Below are positions 1 through 7,071 of a stretch of 10,072 bases of DNA, piece by piece. Position 1 is the first letter of the stretch; every line of letters begins with the position of its first letter. The DNA is taken from assembly GCA_021828425.1 (NCBI GenBank), contig JAKARN010000040.1, positions 1 through 10,072 on the forward strand, given 5' to 3'. This stretch comes from Pseudomonadota bacterium. GTDB taxonomy: Bacteria; Pseudomonadota; Gammaproteobacteria; JAKAQQ01. The notes beneath the pieces were generated by a model. The model was not told the DNA's origin. It did no database searches and was given only the letters and a program-made list of their open reading frames with translations. The translations under genes were made by a program, and so were the position numbers.

Positions 1-1023
1 ATCTAGCAGCTTCTCGTGGAGGTAGAGTTCCTCGAGCGTGGCCTGCGGGGAGATCAGGGCTCCGACCGACTCCGGCCCGTCCCGGGAAACCGCCTCCGCC
101 AATTTTTTCGCGCAGACCCCGAGTGCCTCGTCCCATGAAGCCTCCCGGAGCACGCCACCCTCGCGCACCTTGGGCGAACCCAGCCGATCCTCGTGATAAA
201 GACCGGCATAACTGAAACGGTCACGGTCTGACAGCCAGGTTTCATTGCGCCCCTCGGCAGGCCGCGGCACAACCCGCATGAGACGTCCCCGCAAGGTATG
301 GCCGTACAGGTTCGATCCCATGGCATCATGAGCAGAAATGCCCGGCAGTGCGAGCAATTCCCAGCTCCGTGCCGCAAACCGGAACGGTCGGGAGTTGAGC
401 GCCCCTACCGGACACAAGTCAATGATATTGCCGGACAGTTCCGAGGTGATTTCACCCGCAAGAAAGCTTCTTACGGCGGAGCGTTCCCCACGGCCGACGA
501 TGGCAAGCTCCTGGGCTCCGGCCACTTCCTCAAGGAAGCGGACACAACGGGAACAAAAAATACAGCGGGTCATGTCGGTACTGACCAGGGGACCCAGGCT
601 CTCGTCCGCGATCACACGCTTGGGCTCCTCGTAGCGCGAATGATCGAAGCCATAGCCCATGGCCAGGTCCTGGAGTTCGCACTCCCCCCCCTGGTCGCAA
701 ACCGGGCAGTCCAGGGGGTGGTTGATCAGGAGGAACTCCATGGTGGCCCGCTGGGAGTGGAGCGCCGCATCCGAATGGGTACGGACACACATCCCTTCGG
801 TCACCGGGGTCGCACAGGCAGGGAGGGGTTTGGGTGCCTTTTCAACCTCGACCAGACACATCCGGCAGTTAGCTGCAATTTTGAGGTGCGGGTGGTAGCA
901 AAAGCGTGGAATGTAAATTCCGGCCCGATCCGCGACTTGGATAATCATCTCCCCCGGGTGGGCCTCGCAGGCAACCCCGTTGATCTCGAGGTGGATGGTT
1001 TTGGGTGTCACGTTCCCGTTCAT
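1..1023 (-). CDS. nuoG: NADH-quinone oxidoreductase subunit G, N-terminal part (cut by window edge)
   Basis: Large iron-sulfur subunit of the peripheral arm of complex I; it carries electrons from the NuoE/NuoF module toward NuoI and NuoB. The first 341 codons are open from an ATG at 1023 to the window edge. Three cluster sites are complete by my translation: C42, C53, C56, C70 for the [2Fe-2S] N1b; H102, C106, C109, C115 for the [4Fe-4S] N5; C154, C157, C160, C204 for the [4Fe-4S] N4. After about residue 220 the molybdopterin-oxidoreductase-like domain begins. The extra Cys set for cluster N7, seen in E. coli NuoG in this region, is absent, as in most proteobacterial and mitochondrial homologues. 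The ATG overlaps the nuoF stop as ATGA, and no good Shine-Dalgarno is visible, so translation probably depends on coupling to nuoF. A run of eight G (684-691) lies inside the N5 motif. Confidence 0.97.
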   Translation of the reverse strand, partial: MNGNVTPKTIHLEINGVACEAHPGEMIIQVADRAGIYIPRFCYHPHLKIAANCRMCLVEVEKAPKPLPACATPVTEGMCVRTHSDAALHSQRATMEFLLINHPLDCPVCDQGGECELQDLAMGYGFDHSRYEEPKRVIADESLGPLVSTDMTRCIFCSRCVRFLEEVAGAQELAIVGRGERSAVRSFLAGEITSELSGNIIDLCPVGALNSRPFRFAARSWELLALPGISAHDAMGSNLYGHTLRGRLMRVVPRPAEGRNETWLSDRDRFSYAGLYHEDRLGSPKVREGGVLREASWDEALGVCAKKLAEAVSRDGPESVGALISPQATLEELYLHEKLLD

Positions 1024-2342
1024 GCGACCGACCGGACCCGGGATGTCCCTTCCGACTTACGGAATGGACAACCCTTGTGGCTGATGTGGGCTTCAAACTC
1101 CGGGGCAAAATGCTGGAGAAAGCTCCAGACCGGCATGGCGGCTGCATCCCCCAACGCGCAGATCGTGCGTCCCTCGATGTTGTGTGCCACCTTCACGAGA
1201 CGGTCCAGATCCTGGGAGTGGCCGCGCCCGGCTTCAATGTCGCGGACCATACGGTACAGCCAGCCTGTTCCCTCCCGGCAGGGGGTGCACTGCCCGCAGG
1301 ATTCGGAATAATAAAACCGGCTGATCCGTTCCAGCACCTCGACCATGCAGGTGGTCTCGTCCATGACGATGACCGCACCCGAGCCAAGGAGCGAGCCCGC
1401 CCGCTTGATGCTGTCGTAGTCCATCCGAGTCTCCATCATGACCTCCCCCGGGAGAACGGGGACCGAAGAGCCACCCGGAATCACCGCCTTGAGCCGATGT
1501 CCGGCGCGGACACCGCCCGCGAGCTTCAGCAGTTCCGCGAATGGAGTGCCGAGCGGTACCTCGTAGTTGCCCGGGCGTGCGACGTGCCCGGTCACCGAGA
1601 AAATCTTGGGTCCTCCAGCCCCGGTCACCCCCATGCCGAGAAACCACTGGGCTCCCTCGCGCAGGATGCCGGGAACGGAGGCCAGGGTTTCCGTGTTGTT
1701 GATCGTGGTGGGGGCCCCATAGAGTCCGAAAGAGGCCGGGAAGGGAGGCTTGAAACGTGGAAATCCCTTTTTGCCCTCGAGGGACTCGAGGAGAGCGGTC
1801 TCCTCCCCGCAAATGTAGGCCCCCGCCCCGAGGTGGATCCGGAGGTCGACCGAAGCTCCGCTGCCGCCGATGTTTTCCCCCAGGTAGCCCGCGGCATAGG
1901 CTTCCTCCACCGCCGTCCGGAACCGGCGGTAGGGTTCATCCTGGAACTCACCCCGGATGTAGTTATATCCGACCCGCACTCCCATCGCGTAACAGGCAAT
2001 CGCCATCCCCTCGACGAGTGCGTGCGGGTTGAATCGAAGGATATCCCGGTCTTTGCAGGTCCCAGGCTCGCTCTCATCCGAATTGCAGACCAGGTACTTG
2101 GGTCCCGGATGAGACGGGGGCATGAAGCTCCACTTGACACCCGTGGGAAAACCGGCGCCTCCACGTCCCCTCAGACCCGACTGCTTGACTTGCTCGACGA
2201 TGGTGGCAGGAGCCGTCCGCCCGCTCAGGATTTTCTTCCAGGCCTGATACCCCCCCAACCGGTGGTAGGTATCCAGGCTCCACGGCTCGGGCTCGCCGAG
2301 GGTAGCGTAGCAGAGCGGTCCCACATGGCTATCGCCGGTCAC
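1020..2342 (-). CDS. nuoF: NADH-quinone oxidoreductase subunit F (NADH/FMN-binding)
   Basis: Catalytic entry subunit of complex I: it oxidises NADH at FMN and passes electrons to cluster N3. The protein is 440 aa, the usual family length. Visible motifs are the glycine-rich GRGGAGF at residues 59-65, the CNSDESEPG stretch near 85-93, the [13 protein letters not shown] nucleotide/FMN segment in the first half, and the N3 ligands C349, C352, C355 (CGQCTPC) and C395 (TICALGD). The start is a GTG at 2342 that overlaps the nuoE stop as GTGA; a TGGAG ribosome site lies 8 nt upstream (2351-2355). The stop overlaps the nuoG ATG by 4 nt. The C-terminus ends in a short basic tail. A 7-C run sits at 2250-2256. 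Function is certain from motifs and context; the exact start is likely but not proven. Confidence 0.98.
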   Translation of the reverse strand: MTGDSHVGPLCYATLGEPEPWSLDTYHRLGGYQAWKKILSGRTAPATIVEQVKQSGLRGRGGAGFPTGVKWSFMPPSHPGPKYLVCNSDESEPGTCKDRDILRFNPHALVEGMAIACYAMGVRVGYNYIRGEFQDEPYRRFRTAVEEAYAAGYLGENIGGSGASVDLRIHLGAGAYICGEETALLESLEGKKGFPRFKPPFPASFGLYGAPTTINNTETLASVPGILREGAQWFLGMGVTGAGGPKIFSVTGHVARPGNYEVPLGTPFAELLKLAGGVRAGHRLKAVIPGGSSVPVLPGEVMMETRMDYDSIKRAGSLLGSGAVIVMDETTCMVEVLERISRFYYSESCGQCTPCREGTGWLYRMVRDIEAGRGHSQDLDRLVKVAHNIEGRTICALGDAAAMPVWSFLQHFAPEFEAHISHKGCPFRKSEGTSRVRSVA

Positions 2343-2830
2343 TCGAGAGACTCCAGGATTTCATCCACCCGCTCCGGGGTGAGGTGCTCATAGTAAACAT
2401 GGTCGACCATCATCATGGGCGCCCCCGCACAGGCGGCAAGGCACTCCTCCTCGGGCTTGAGGTAGATACGGCCATCTGCTGTCGACTGTCCGGGACGAAT
2501 ACCGAGACGTTTTTCGAGATGGTCCAGAATCGTGCTGGAGCCGCAGAGCATACAGGACACGTTGGTGCAAACCGAAACGCTGTGCCGGGCGGTCGGCTTG
2601 AGCTCGTACATGGAGTAGAAGCGGGCCACCTCCTCGACCGCCACCGGGGGTAGCCCGAGGTATTCGGCGATGGCCAGGATGGACTCGGGGCGGATCCATC
2701 CCCCCTCATGCTCCTGAACGATGCGCAACGCCGCCAGGGTCGCAGAACGACGTCCCTCGGGCGGATACTGGGCAATCCAGTGGTCAATCTCGCGGCAGAT
2801 TTCCGGGCTCAAGGTCGTCGGTTTATTCAC
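2339..2830 (-). CDS. nuoE: NADH-quinone oxidoreductase subunit E ([2Fe-2S] protein)
   Basis: Thioredoxin-like [2Fe-2S] subunit that partners NuoF in the NADH dehydrogenase module and carries cluster N1a. The protein is 163 aa, normal for the 24-kDa subunit family. An N-terminal helical bundle (about residues 10-75, with the conserved EVARFYSMY stretch at 67-75) precedes the thioredoxin-like domain. The four cluster ligands are C88 and C93 (CTNVSC) and C130 and C134 (CLAAC), followed by GAPMMMVD as in homologues. The start is GTG at 2830, overlapping the nuoD stop as GTGA, with GGGGAG (2839-2844) 8 nt upstream. The stop in turn overlaps the GTG of nuoF. C96, close to the cluster site, is not one of the expected ligands. 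Confidence 0.97.
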   Translation of the reverse strand: MNKPTTLSPEICREIDHWIAQYPPEGRRSATLAALRIVQEHEGGWIRPESILAIAEYLGLPPVAVEEVARFYSMYELKPTARHSVSVCTNVSCMLCGSSTILDHLEKRLGIRPGQSTADGRIYLKPEEECLAACAGAPMMMVDHVYYEHLTPERVDEILESLE

Positions 2831-4080
2831 CGGTCGATCTCCCCGAAAACAATATCCTGCGTGCCGATGATCGCCACGAGGTCAGGAATCATGTGGCCAC
2901 GGGCCATTTCGTCCAGCGCGGCCAGATGGGCGAAGCCCGCTGCCCGGATCTTGAGCCGGTAGGGCTTGTTGGCCCCGTCAGAGACGAGGTAGATGCCAAA
3001 CTCTCCCTTCGGGTGCTCAACTGCGGCATAGGTCTCGCCCGCCGGCACCGTATAGCCCTCCGTGAACAGCTTGAAATGGTGGATAAGCGCTTCCATATCG
3101 TGCTTCATGACCGTGCGTGGCGGCGGCGCGATTTTGTAGTCGTCGAGAATCACCGGTCCCGGGTGGTCCACAAGCCAGTCCAGACACTGGCTGACGATCC
3201 GGTTGGACTGGCGCATCTCCTCGATGCGCACCAGATAACGGTCGTAGCAGTCACCTTCACGACCGACGGGAATATCGAACTCAAGATCCGGATAAACCTC
3301 GTAGGGCTGAGTTCGCCGGAGATCCCAGGCCACTCCCGAACCCCGGAGCATGGGACCACTGAATCCAAGCTGGAGGGCGCGTTCCGGGCTGACCACACCG
3401 ATCCCGACAGTCCGTTGCTTCCAGATCCGGTTATCCGTGAGGAGATTTTCGAACTCATCGATCCGCCCCGGCAGGCGTTTCGTAAAATCCCGGATGAAAT
3501 CGATCAAGGATCCCGCACGATTGCGGTTGTGCTCCGCCTGTTCCTTTTTTGATCGCCAGCGGGACGGGGCATGCTGCGGCATGCGGTCGGGCAGGTCGGC
3601 GTGGACCCCGCCCGGCCGGTAGTAGGTGGCGTGCAGGCGCGCTCCGGAGACCGCCTCATACATATCCATGATGTCTTCGCGCTCGCGGAACGCATACAAA
3701 AACACGCTCATGGCCCCGATATCCAGTGCATGGCTGCCCAGCCAGAGCAGGTGGTTGGTGATGCGGGTCAGTTCGTCGAAAAGCACGCGGATATAGCGGG
3801 CACGGATGGGAATCTCGATTCCCAACAGTCTCTCGATGGCCAATACGTAGGCATGTTCGTTGACCATCATGGAGACATAATCCAGACGGTCCATGTAGCC
3901 GATGCTCTGATTGAACGGCTTGCTTTCCGCCAGCTTCTCAGTGGCGCGATGCAGCAGACCGATATGGGGATCGACCTTCCGGATCACCTCTCCATCCATC
4001 TCAAGAATCAGCCGCAAAACGCCATGCGCCGCCGGGTGCTGCGGTCCAAAGTTCAGGGTGTAGCTCTGGATTTCAGTCAT
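2827..4080 (-). CDS. nuoD: NADH-quinone oxidoreductase subunit D (49-kDa type)
   Basis: Peripheral-arm subunit that, with NuoB, forms the quinone-reducing chamber of complex I; it is related to the large subunit of [NiFe] hydrogenases. The protein is 417 aa, the usual size for unfused NuoD. The N-terminal [14 protein letters not shown] carries H19 and the later MDRLDY carries Y68. Their 49-residue spacing matches the quinone-contacting His38 and Tyr87 of Thermus Nqo4. Conserved blocks follow: [45 protein letters not shown], and a C-terminal [15 protein letters not shown]. The chosen start (4080) gives the canonical N-terminus and has AAGGA at 4089-4093 with an 8-nt spacer; it overlaps nuoC by 8 nt. 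An upstream in-frame ATG at 4179 would add 33 residues unlike the family and is rejected. Separate nuoC and nuoD contrast with the fused nuoCD of enterics. Confidence 0.98.
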   Translation of the reverse strand: MTEIQSYTLNFGPQHPAAHGVLRLILEMDGEVIRKVDPHIGLLHRATEKLAESKPFNQSIGYMDRLDYVSMMVNEHAYVLAIERLLGIEIPIRARYIRVLFDELTRITNHLLWLGSHALDIGAMSVFLYAFREREDIMDMYEAVSGARLHATYYRPGGVHADLPDRMPQHAPSRWRSKKEQAEHNRNRAGSLIDFIRDFTKRLPGRIDEFENLLTDNRIWKQRTVGIGVVSPERALQLGFSGPMLRGSGVAWDLRRTQPYEVYPDLEFDIPVGREGDCYDRYLVRIEEMRQSNRIVSQCLDWLVDHPGPVILDDYKIAPPPRTVMKHDMEALIHHFKLFTEGYTVPAGETYAAVEHPKGEFGIYLVSDGANKPYRLKIRAAGFAHLAALDEMARGHMIPDLVAIIGTQDIVFGEIDR

Positions 4081-4792
4081 GGGAGGGTTCCTTCTTCCCG
4101 GGATCCGTATTTTGATAGCGGGCATCGTTCCGGATGACCCGGGGCACCAGAGTTCTGGGAGTGATGCTGACCGGCTCATAGACTACCCGTCTCGATTCGG
4201 GGTCGTAACGCACCTCAACCTCGCCCGACAGGGGGAAATCCTTCCGGAAGGGATGGCCGATGAAACCGTAGTCGGTCAGGATCCGGCGCAGGTCCGGGTG
4301 ACCCTCGAAAAGAATCCCGAATAGATCAAAAACTTCTCTTTCAAACCAGTCCGCCGAAGCCCAGATTCCGGTAAGCGAGGGGACCAGGGGGGGGCAATCG
4401 GGAGACAGGACCACCTTGAGGCGAAGCCGCTCGTTCCGACTCACCGAGAGGAGATGGTAGACCACCTCGAACCGCCCCCCCATCGGCGGGTGCACCGCGG
4501 GAGCCTGGACCGCCACCCGGGCCCGGCTGAAACCTGTCGCGGTTGCCGTCTCCGTTACCCAATCCTCTTTTCCGTAGGCCAGGTAATCGACAGCAGTCAC
4601 ATCCATCAGCTGTTCAAAACTGAATCGGGGATCCCCTTGGAGCACCCGGGCCACGGAAAGGAGGGTATCCGGGGTGAGTGACCAAGTCACCTCGCCCCGC
4701 GCCGACCGGCTCACGCGGGCTTCAGGCCAGCGGGCCCGGACCGCTTCGCACAGTTCCTGCCCCTCGTCTACGGACCCGTCCGTCATGACCAT
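4073..4792 (-). CDS. nuoC: NADH-quinone oxidoreductase subunit C (30-kDa type)
   Basis: Structural subunit of the complex I connecting arm, contacting NuoB and NuoD; it holds no cofactor. The protein is 239 aa from the ATG at 4792. The family signature spans about residues 149-188: [12 protein letters not shown], then [14 protein letters not shown], then [10 protein letters not shown]. The C-terminal tail ends in a short polar stretch. The start ATG shares one base with the nuoB stop (TGATG at 4790-4794); a second ATG two codons later (4786, 237 aa) is an equally possible start. Neither has a clear ribosome site. A 6-bp perfect hairpin lies just upstream, inside the nuoB end. Homopolymer runs occur at 4387-4394 (8) and 4475-4481 (7). 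Confidence 0.97.
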   Translation of the reverse strand: MVMTDGSVDEGQELCEAVRARWPEARVSRSARGEVTWSLTPDTLLSVARVLQGDPRFSFEQLMDVTAVDYLAYGKEDWVTETATATGFSRARVAVQAPAVHPPMGGRFEVVYHLLSVSRNERLRLKVVLSPDCPPLVPSLTGIWASADWFEREVFDLFGILFEGHPDLRRILTDYGFIGHPFRKDFPLSGEVEVRYDPESRRVVYEPVSITPRTLVPRVIRNDARYQNTDPGKKEPSHD

Positions 4793-5295
4793 CAACCAAT
4801 CGGCGCTTTTTGGCGCCGGATCTTCCTTTGGAGCTGCAGGATGCCGTAGATCAGGGCTTCGGCAGTGGGAGGACATCCCGGCACATAGACATCAACCGGA
4901 ATGATCCGGTCGCAACCTCGGACCACGGAGTAGGAATAGTGGTAATAGCCGCCTCCATTGGCACATGAGCCCATTGAAATGACCCATTTCGGTTCGGGCA
5001 TCTGGTCATAGAGGCGGCGGAGCGCAGGCGCCATCTTGTTCACCAGGGTCCCGGCCACGATCATGACATCAGACTGGCGGGGGCTCGGCCTGAAAATCAC
5101 TCCGAACTGGTCGAGATCGTAACGGGAGGCACCCGCATGCATCATCTCGACCGCACAGCAAGCGAGTCCGAAAGTCATGGGCCAGAGCGAGCCGGTACGA
5201 GCCCAGTTGATCAATGCATCAAGCGTGGTCGTGGCGTAACCCTGGCTGCCGAATCCCGCGAGAGGGGGCGGCAGCGGCTCTGCGCTCATTCCCAT
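4792..5295 (-). CDS. nuoB: NADH-quinone oxidoreductase subunit B (cluster N2 protein)
   Basis: Connecting subunit of complex I carrying [4Fe-4S] cluster N2, the direct electron donor to quinone; it is related to the small subunit of [NiFe] hydrogenases. The protein is 167 aa from the ATG at 5295. The N2 ligands are all present: tandem C46-C47 ([11 protein letters not shown]), C111 (GSCANGGG) and C141 (VPGCPP). RPSPRQSD and [12 protein letters not shown] are further family blocks. I chose 5295 because the strong AAAGGAGG at 5302-5309 sits 6 nt before it. The ATG at 5289 (165 aa, ATGA overlap with the nuoA stop) is the alternative. An open frame extends further upstream to 5379 but has no family-like sequence. 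The gene overlaps nuoA by 10 nt and nuoC by 1 nt. Confidence 0.97.
   Translation of the reverse strand: MGMSAEPLPPPLAGFGSQGYATTTLDALINWARTGSLWPMTFGLACCAVEMMHAGASRYDLDQFGVIFRPSPRQSDVMIVAGTLVNKMAPALRRLYDQMPEPKWVISMGSCANGGGYYHYSYSVVRGCDRIIPVDVYVPGCPPTAEALIYGILQLQRKIRRQKAPIG
4801..4818 (-). repeat. Perfect 6-bp hairpin at the nuoB-nuoC junction
   Basis: On the minus strand CGGCGC, six-base loop CAAAAA, then GCGCCG. It encodes the end of NuoB and stops 8 nt before the nuoC ATG at 4792. There is no U run after it, so it is not a typical terminator. It might influence coupling between nuoB and nuoC or mRNA cleavage; it could also be a chance product of GC-rich codons. Confidence 0.45.
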
Positions 5296-5642
5296 TCGAG
5301 CCCTCCTTTGCCCCACTCGTAGAGGAATCCCACGACCAGCACGAGGAGAAACAACATCATGGCTCCGAATCCCGGCCAACCGATCCGCCGCAGCGCCACA
5401 GCCCAGGGAAATAGAAAGGTAATCTCAAGATCAAACAGGATGAAAAGAATGGCCACGAGGTAGTAACGCACCTCGAATTTCATGCGGGCATCTTCAAAGG
5501 CCTCGAATCCGCACTCGTAGGGCTGGACTTTGGTGGCATCCGGCTGTCTGGGACCCAGCAGGAAGCCGAGCGTGAGAAGCGCCCCGCCGATCACGATGCC
5601 GACCAAGAGATAAACGAGAACGGTGAGGTAGTTGGGCAACAT
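5286..5642 (-). CDS. nuoA: NADH-quinone oxidoreductase subunit A
   Basis: Small membrane subunit of complex I, near the quinone chamber and the entry of the membrane arm. The protein is 118 aa, the usual size. Three membrane segments are visible at about residues 5-28, 62-80 and 87-110. Between the first two lies the conserved loop [21 protein letters not shown], rich in acidic residues, and then [12 protein letters not shown]. The ATG at 5642 gives the canonical N-terminus ([14 protein letters not shown]). The ribosome site is weak (a GGA about 4 nt upstream). This is the first gene of the nuo cluster, 113 nt downstream of the tRNA gene. Its stop lies within the start region of nuoB. Confidence 0.97.
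   Translation of the reverse strand: MLPNYLTVLVYLLVGIVIGGALLTLGFLLGPRQPDATKVQPYECGFEAFEDARMKFEVRYYLVAILFILFDLEITFLFPWAVALRRIGWPGFGAMMLFLLVLVVGFLYEWGKGGLEWE
5302..5309 (-). promoter_or_regulatory. Ribosome binding site deciding the nuoB start
   Basis: AAAGGAGG reads on the minus strand inside the 3' end of nuoA. It leaves a 6-nt spacer to the ATG at 5295 and 12 nt to the ATG at 5289, which favours the former. It is the strongest Shine-Dalgarno in the nuo cluster. Confidence 0.75.
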
Positions 5643-5657
5643 GGAATCCAGCCGCGG

Positions 5658-5670
5658 GAACCCTGGGTTC
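5658..5670. promoter_or_regulatory. Perfect 13-bp dyad upstream of nuoA
   Basis: The minus-strand sequence GAACCCAGGGTTC is a perfect inverted repeat with 6-nt arms and one central base. It lies between the possible -10 element and the nuoA start, at the expected transcription start. The short centre makes a DNA-binding site more natural than an RNA hairpin, though a 4-bp stem with a 5-nt loop is possible. No regulator can be named from the sequence. The match may be chance. Confidence 0.35.
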
Positions 5671-5677
5671 GCCCGTT

Positions 5678-5683
5678 ATTTTA
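5678..5683 (-). promoter_or_regulatory. Possible -10 element of a nuo promoter
   Basis: TAAAAT on the minus strand matches five of six positions of the sigma-70 -10 consensus and stands out in a GC-rich context (TTAAAATAACGG). At 17 nt upstream the -35 position reads AAAACA, which is only a three-of-six match. A start near 5671 would give a leader of roughly 29 nt before nuoA. This is an inference; the nuo genes could also be reached by read-through from the secG-tRNA transcript. Confidence 0.3.
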
Positions 5684-5755
5684 ACCGAACCCGGACGTTT
5701 TGTTTTCCCGATTCCGGCCCCGCTCGACCGGTTTTATGATTCACGGGTTCTATTC

Positions 5756-5840
5756 TGGTGCCGACGGTGAGACTCGAACTCACACGGCTTTCGCCACCGC
5801 CCCCTCAAGACGGCGTGTCTACCAATTCCACCACGTCGGC
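5756..5840 (-). tRNA. leuU: tRNA-Leu (anticodon GAG)
   Basis: An 85-nt class II tRNA read on the minus strand. The acceptor stem GCCGACG pairs with CGTCGGC, followed by discriminator A and an encoded CCA (5756-5758). The D arm contains GGAATTGGTAGACAC. The anticodon stem CCGTC pairs with GGCGG (one G-U pair) around the loop TTGAGGG, giving anticodon GAG at 5804-5806, which reads CUU and CUC codons. A short variable arm (TGGCGAAAGCCG) and a T arm GTGAG-TTCGAGT-CTCAC complete the cloverleaf. It starts 7 nt after the secG stop, so both are almost surely on one transcript and the tRNA must be cut out by RNase P. E. coli also has leuU (GAG) just after secG, which supports the symbol. Confidence 0.97.
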
Positions 5841-5847
5841 CAAACGG

Positions 5848-6249
5848 TCAGCGACCTGGACCTCCCGCGGGCAACGCCGGCTTTGCCCGGTGCGGAACCG
5901 GTAACGGGGTCGAGGGTTTCACAGGTGCCGGCTTGGGGGTCGCAGGGAGCGGGACCCGTGCGGGGACGGGATGGTGGGATTTCGCACCCAGGACCAGGCT
6001 CTGCGCCGAAGGTCCCGTCGACTGGGTCAAGTAAGTCAGTGCCACACAGTTGGCAAAGAAGAGCAGGGCCGCAATGGCTGTTGTACGGCTCAGAAAGTTC
6101 GCCGCCCCACGGGCACCGAACACCGTCCCCGAAGCTCCTGACCCGAACCCCGCACCGGCATCAGCACCTTTCCCGTGCTGCAACAAAATGCTGACGAGCA
6201 GGACGATCGCCAGGATAAACTGAAAGGCTGTCAGCAATTTCAGGAGCAT
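5848..6249 (-). CDS. secG: Preprotein translocase subunit SecG
   Basis: Small accessory subunit of the SecYEG channel in the inner membrane; it aids SecA-driven protein export. The protein is 133 aa. It has a first membrane segment at about residues 3-23, then a conserved loop (LLQHGKGADAGAGFGSGASGTVFG) and a second segment at about 55-76 preceded by ANFLSRTTAI. The last 45 or so residues are a Pro/Ala/Lys/Arg-rich low-complexity tail, longer than the E. coli C-terminus (110 aa in total) but common in style for proteobacterial SecG. The start ATG is preceded by a 7-G tract (6261-6267) that may act as a poor ribosome site with an 11-nt spacer. The gene follows tpiA by 36 nt and precedes the tRNA by 7 nt. 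Confidence 0.96.
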   Translation of the reverse strand: MLLKLLTAFQFILAIVLLVSILLQHGKGADAGAGFGSGASGTVFGARGAANFLSRTTAIAALLFFANCVALTYLTQSTGPSAQSLVLGAKSHHPVPARVPLPATPKPAPVKPSTPLPVPHRAKPALPAGGPGR

Positions 6250-6285
6250 CGCAAACGGGTCCCCCCCAGATAATTGTTCGAGGGC

Positions 6286-7071
6286 TCAATCCAGGGCCCG
6301 GATCATGGACCGACACAAGTCGGCACAGGATTCGGGATTGACTGACGAGCCACCGACGAGAAGCCCATCGACCGCTTCCAAGGCAATGAGCGAAGCCGCA
6401 TTGGCCAAACTGACACTGCCCCCATAAAGAAGCCGGGGCCGATCGTGAATTGTAGCATTGAGTCCAGCCCAATGGCTATGGATCCCGGCCAAAACCGCCG
6501 CGACCAGGTCCGGGGTGGCCGCCCGACCCGTACCGATCGACCAGACCGGTTCATAGGCAATCCACAAGGGGTTTCCCGGAGACGGCGGGACCCAGCCCTC
6601 CACGGCCCCCAGTTGGCGTTTCAGCACACAGTCGGTCTCAGCTGCCTCCCGCTCGCGCCCGGTCTCCCCAATACAGAGAACCGGAGACAACCCGGCCGTC
6701 CGGCAGCGAGCCAGTTTCTGGGACACCACGTCGTCCGTTTCGCCAAAAAGCAGCCGTCGCTCCGAATGCCCGACCAAGGCATAGCGGGCCCCGGCCTCGG
6801 CCAGCATGTGGGCACTGATCTCTCCGGTATAGGCTCCCTGTTCCCAGGCGGCGACATTCTGGGCACCCAGCATCAAACGGGATGGATGACGGGCCAGCTG
6901 CGTCCGGGCCCGCTCCATCCAAAGCGCAGGCGGCATCAAAATAATGTCCAATACCCCCTCTTCGGCGAGTGGGCTCATGGTCTCGATCCAGGTCCCAACA
7001 CTTTCTGCGGATCCATTGAGTTTCCAGTTGGCGATCATCACCTTGCGACGGCGTGGATGGCCCGGGGTCAT
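6286..7071 (-). CDS. tpiA: Triosephosphate isomerase
   Basis: Interconverts dihydroxyacetone phosphate and glyceraldehyde 3-phosphate in glycolysis and gluconeogenesis; cytosolic TIM-barrel homodimer. The protein is 261 aa, a normal length. Catalytic residues are all visible: N15 and K17 in NWKLNG, H102 in VGHSERR, and E174 in AYEPVWSIGTG (flexible loop 6, with Ser where Ala is most common). YGGS for phosphate binding follows later. The ATG at 7071 overlaps the glmM stop as ATGA. The N-terminus is slightly basic (several Arg/Lys before the first strand); an internal ATG at residue 12 is a less likely start. The segment around residues 40-60 is more divergent from typical TpiA than the rest. 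The placement between glmM and secG is seen in many non-enteric proteobacteria; in E. coli tpiA is elsewhere. Confidence 0.97.
   Translation of the reverse strand: MTPGHPRRRKVMIANWKLNGSAESVGTWIETMSPLAEEGVLDIILMPPALWMERARTQLARHPSRLMLGAQNVAAWEQGAYTGEISAHMLAEAGARYALVGHSERRLLFGETDDVVSQKLARCRTAGLSPVLCIGETGREREAAETDCVLKRQLGAVEGWVPPSPGNPLWIAYEPVWSIGTGRAATPDLVAAVLAGIHSHWAGLNATIHDRPRLLYGGSVSLANAASLIALEAVDGLLVGGSSVNPESCADLCRSMIRALD

Larger units (their letters stand above)
5643..5755. other. Intergenic region between tRNA-Leu and nuoA
   Basis: This 113-nt gap is the longest non-coding stretch in the window. On the minus strand it is AT-richer than the genes, with short A runs. It contains the possible -10 element and the 13-bp dyad. 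I see no strong stem followed by a U run, so no intrinsic terminator for the tRNA transcript can be supported, and read-through into nuoA is plausible. Confidence 0.6.

Noticed and set aside
228..345. Fourth iron-sulfur site (N7) in NuoG
   Set aside because: The region after residue 220 lacks the required cysteines in my translation, as in most NuoG proteins outside E. coli-like and Thermus-like types.
298..1311. Plus-strand open frame (337 codons) opposite nuoG and nuoF
   Set aside because: Antisense to well-conserved nuoG sequence with all cluster ligands; composition looks like a shadow frame and no family is recognisable.
1005..2393. Long plus-strand open frame (462 codons) opposite nuoF
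   Set aside because: It is fully antisense to nuoF and the end of nuoE, shows no recognisable domain, and is the expected by-product of GC-rich codon use on the other strand.
4081..4179. Upstream extension of nuoD to an ATG at 4179
   Set aside because: The added residues are unlike NuoD, and the ATG at 4080 has both a ribosome site and the canonical N-terminus.
5643..5755. Intrinsic terminator after the tRNA gene
   Set aside because: Short GC-rich complementary pieces exist, but no stable stem followed by a U run could be found on the minus strand.
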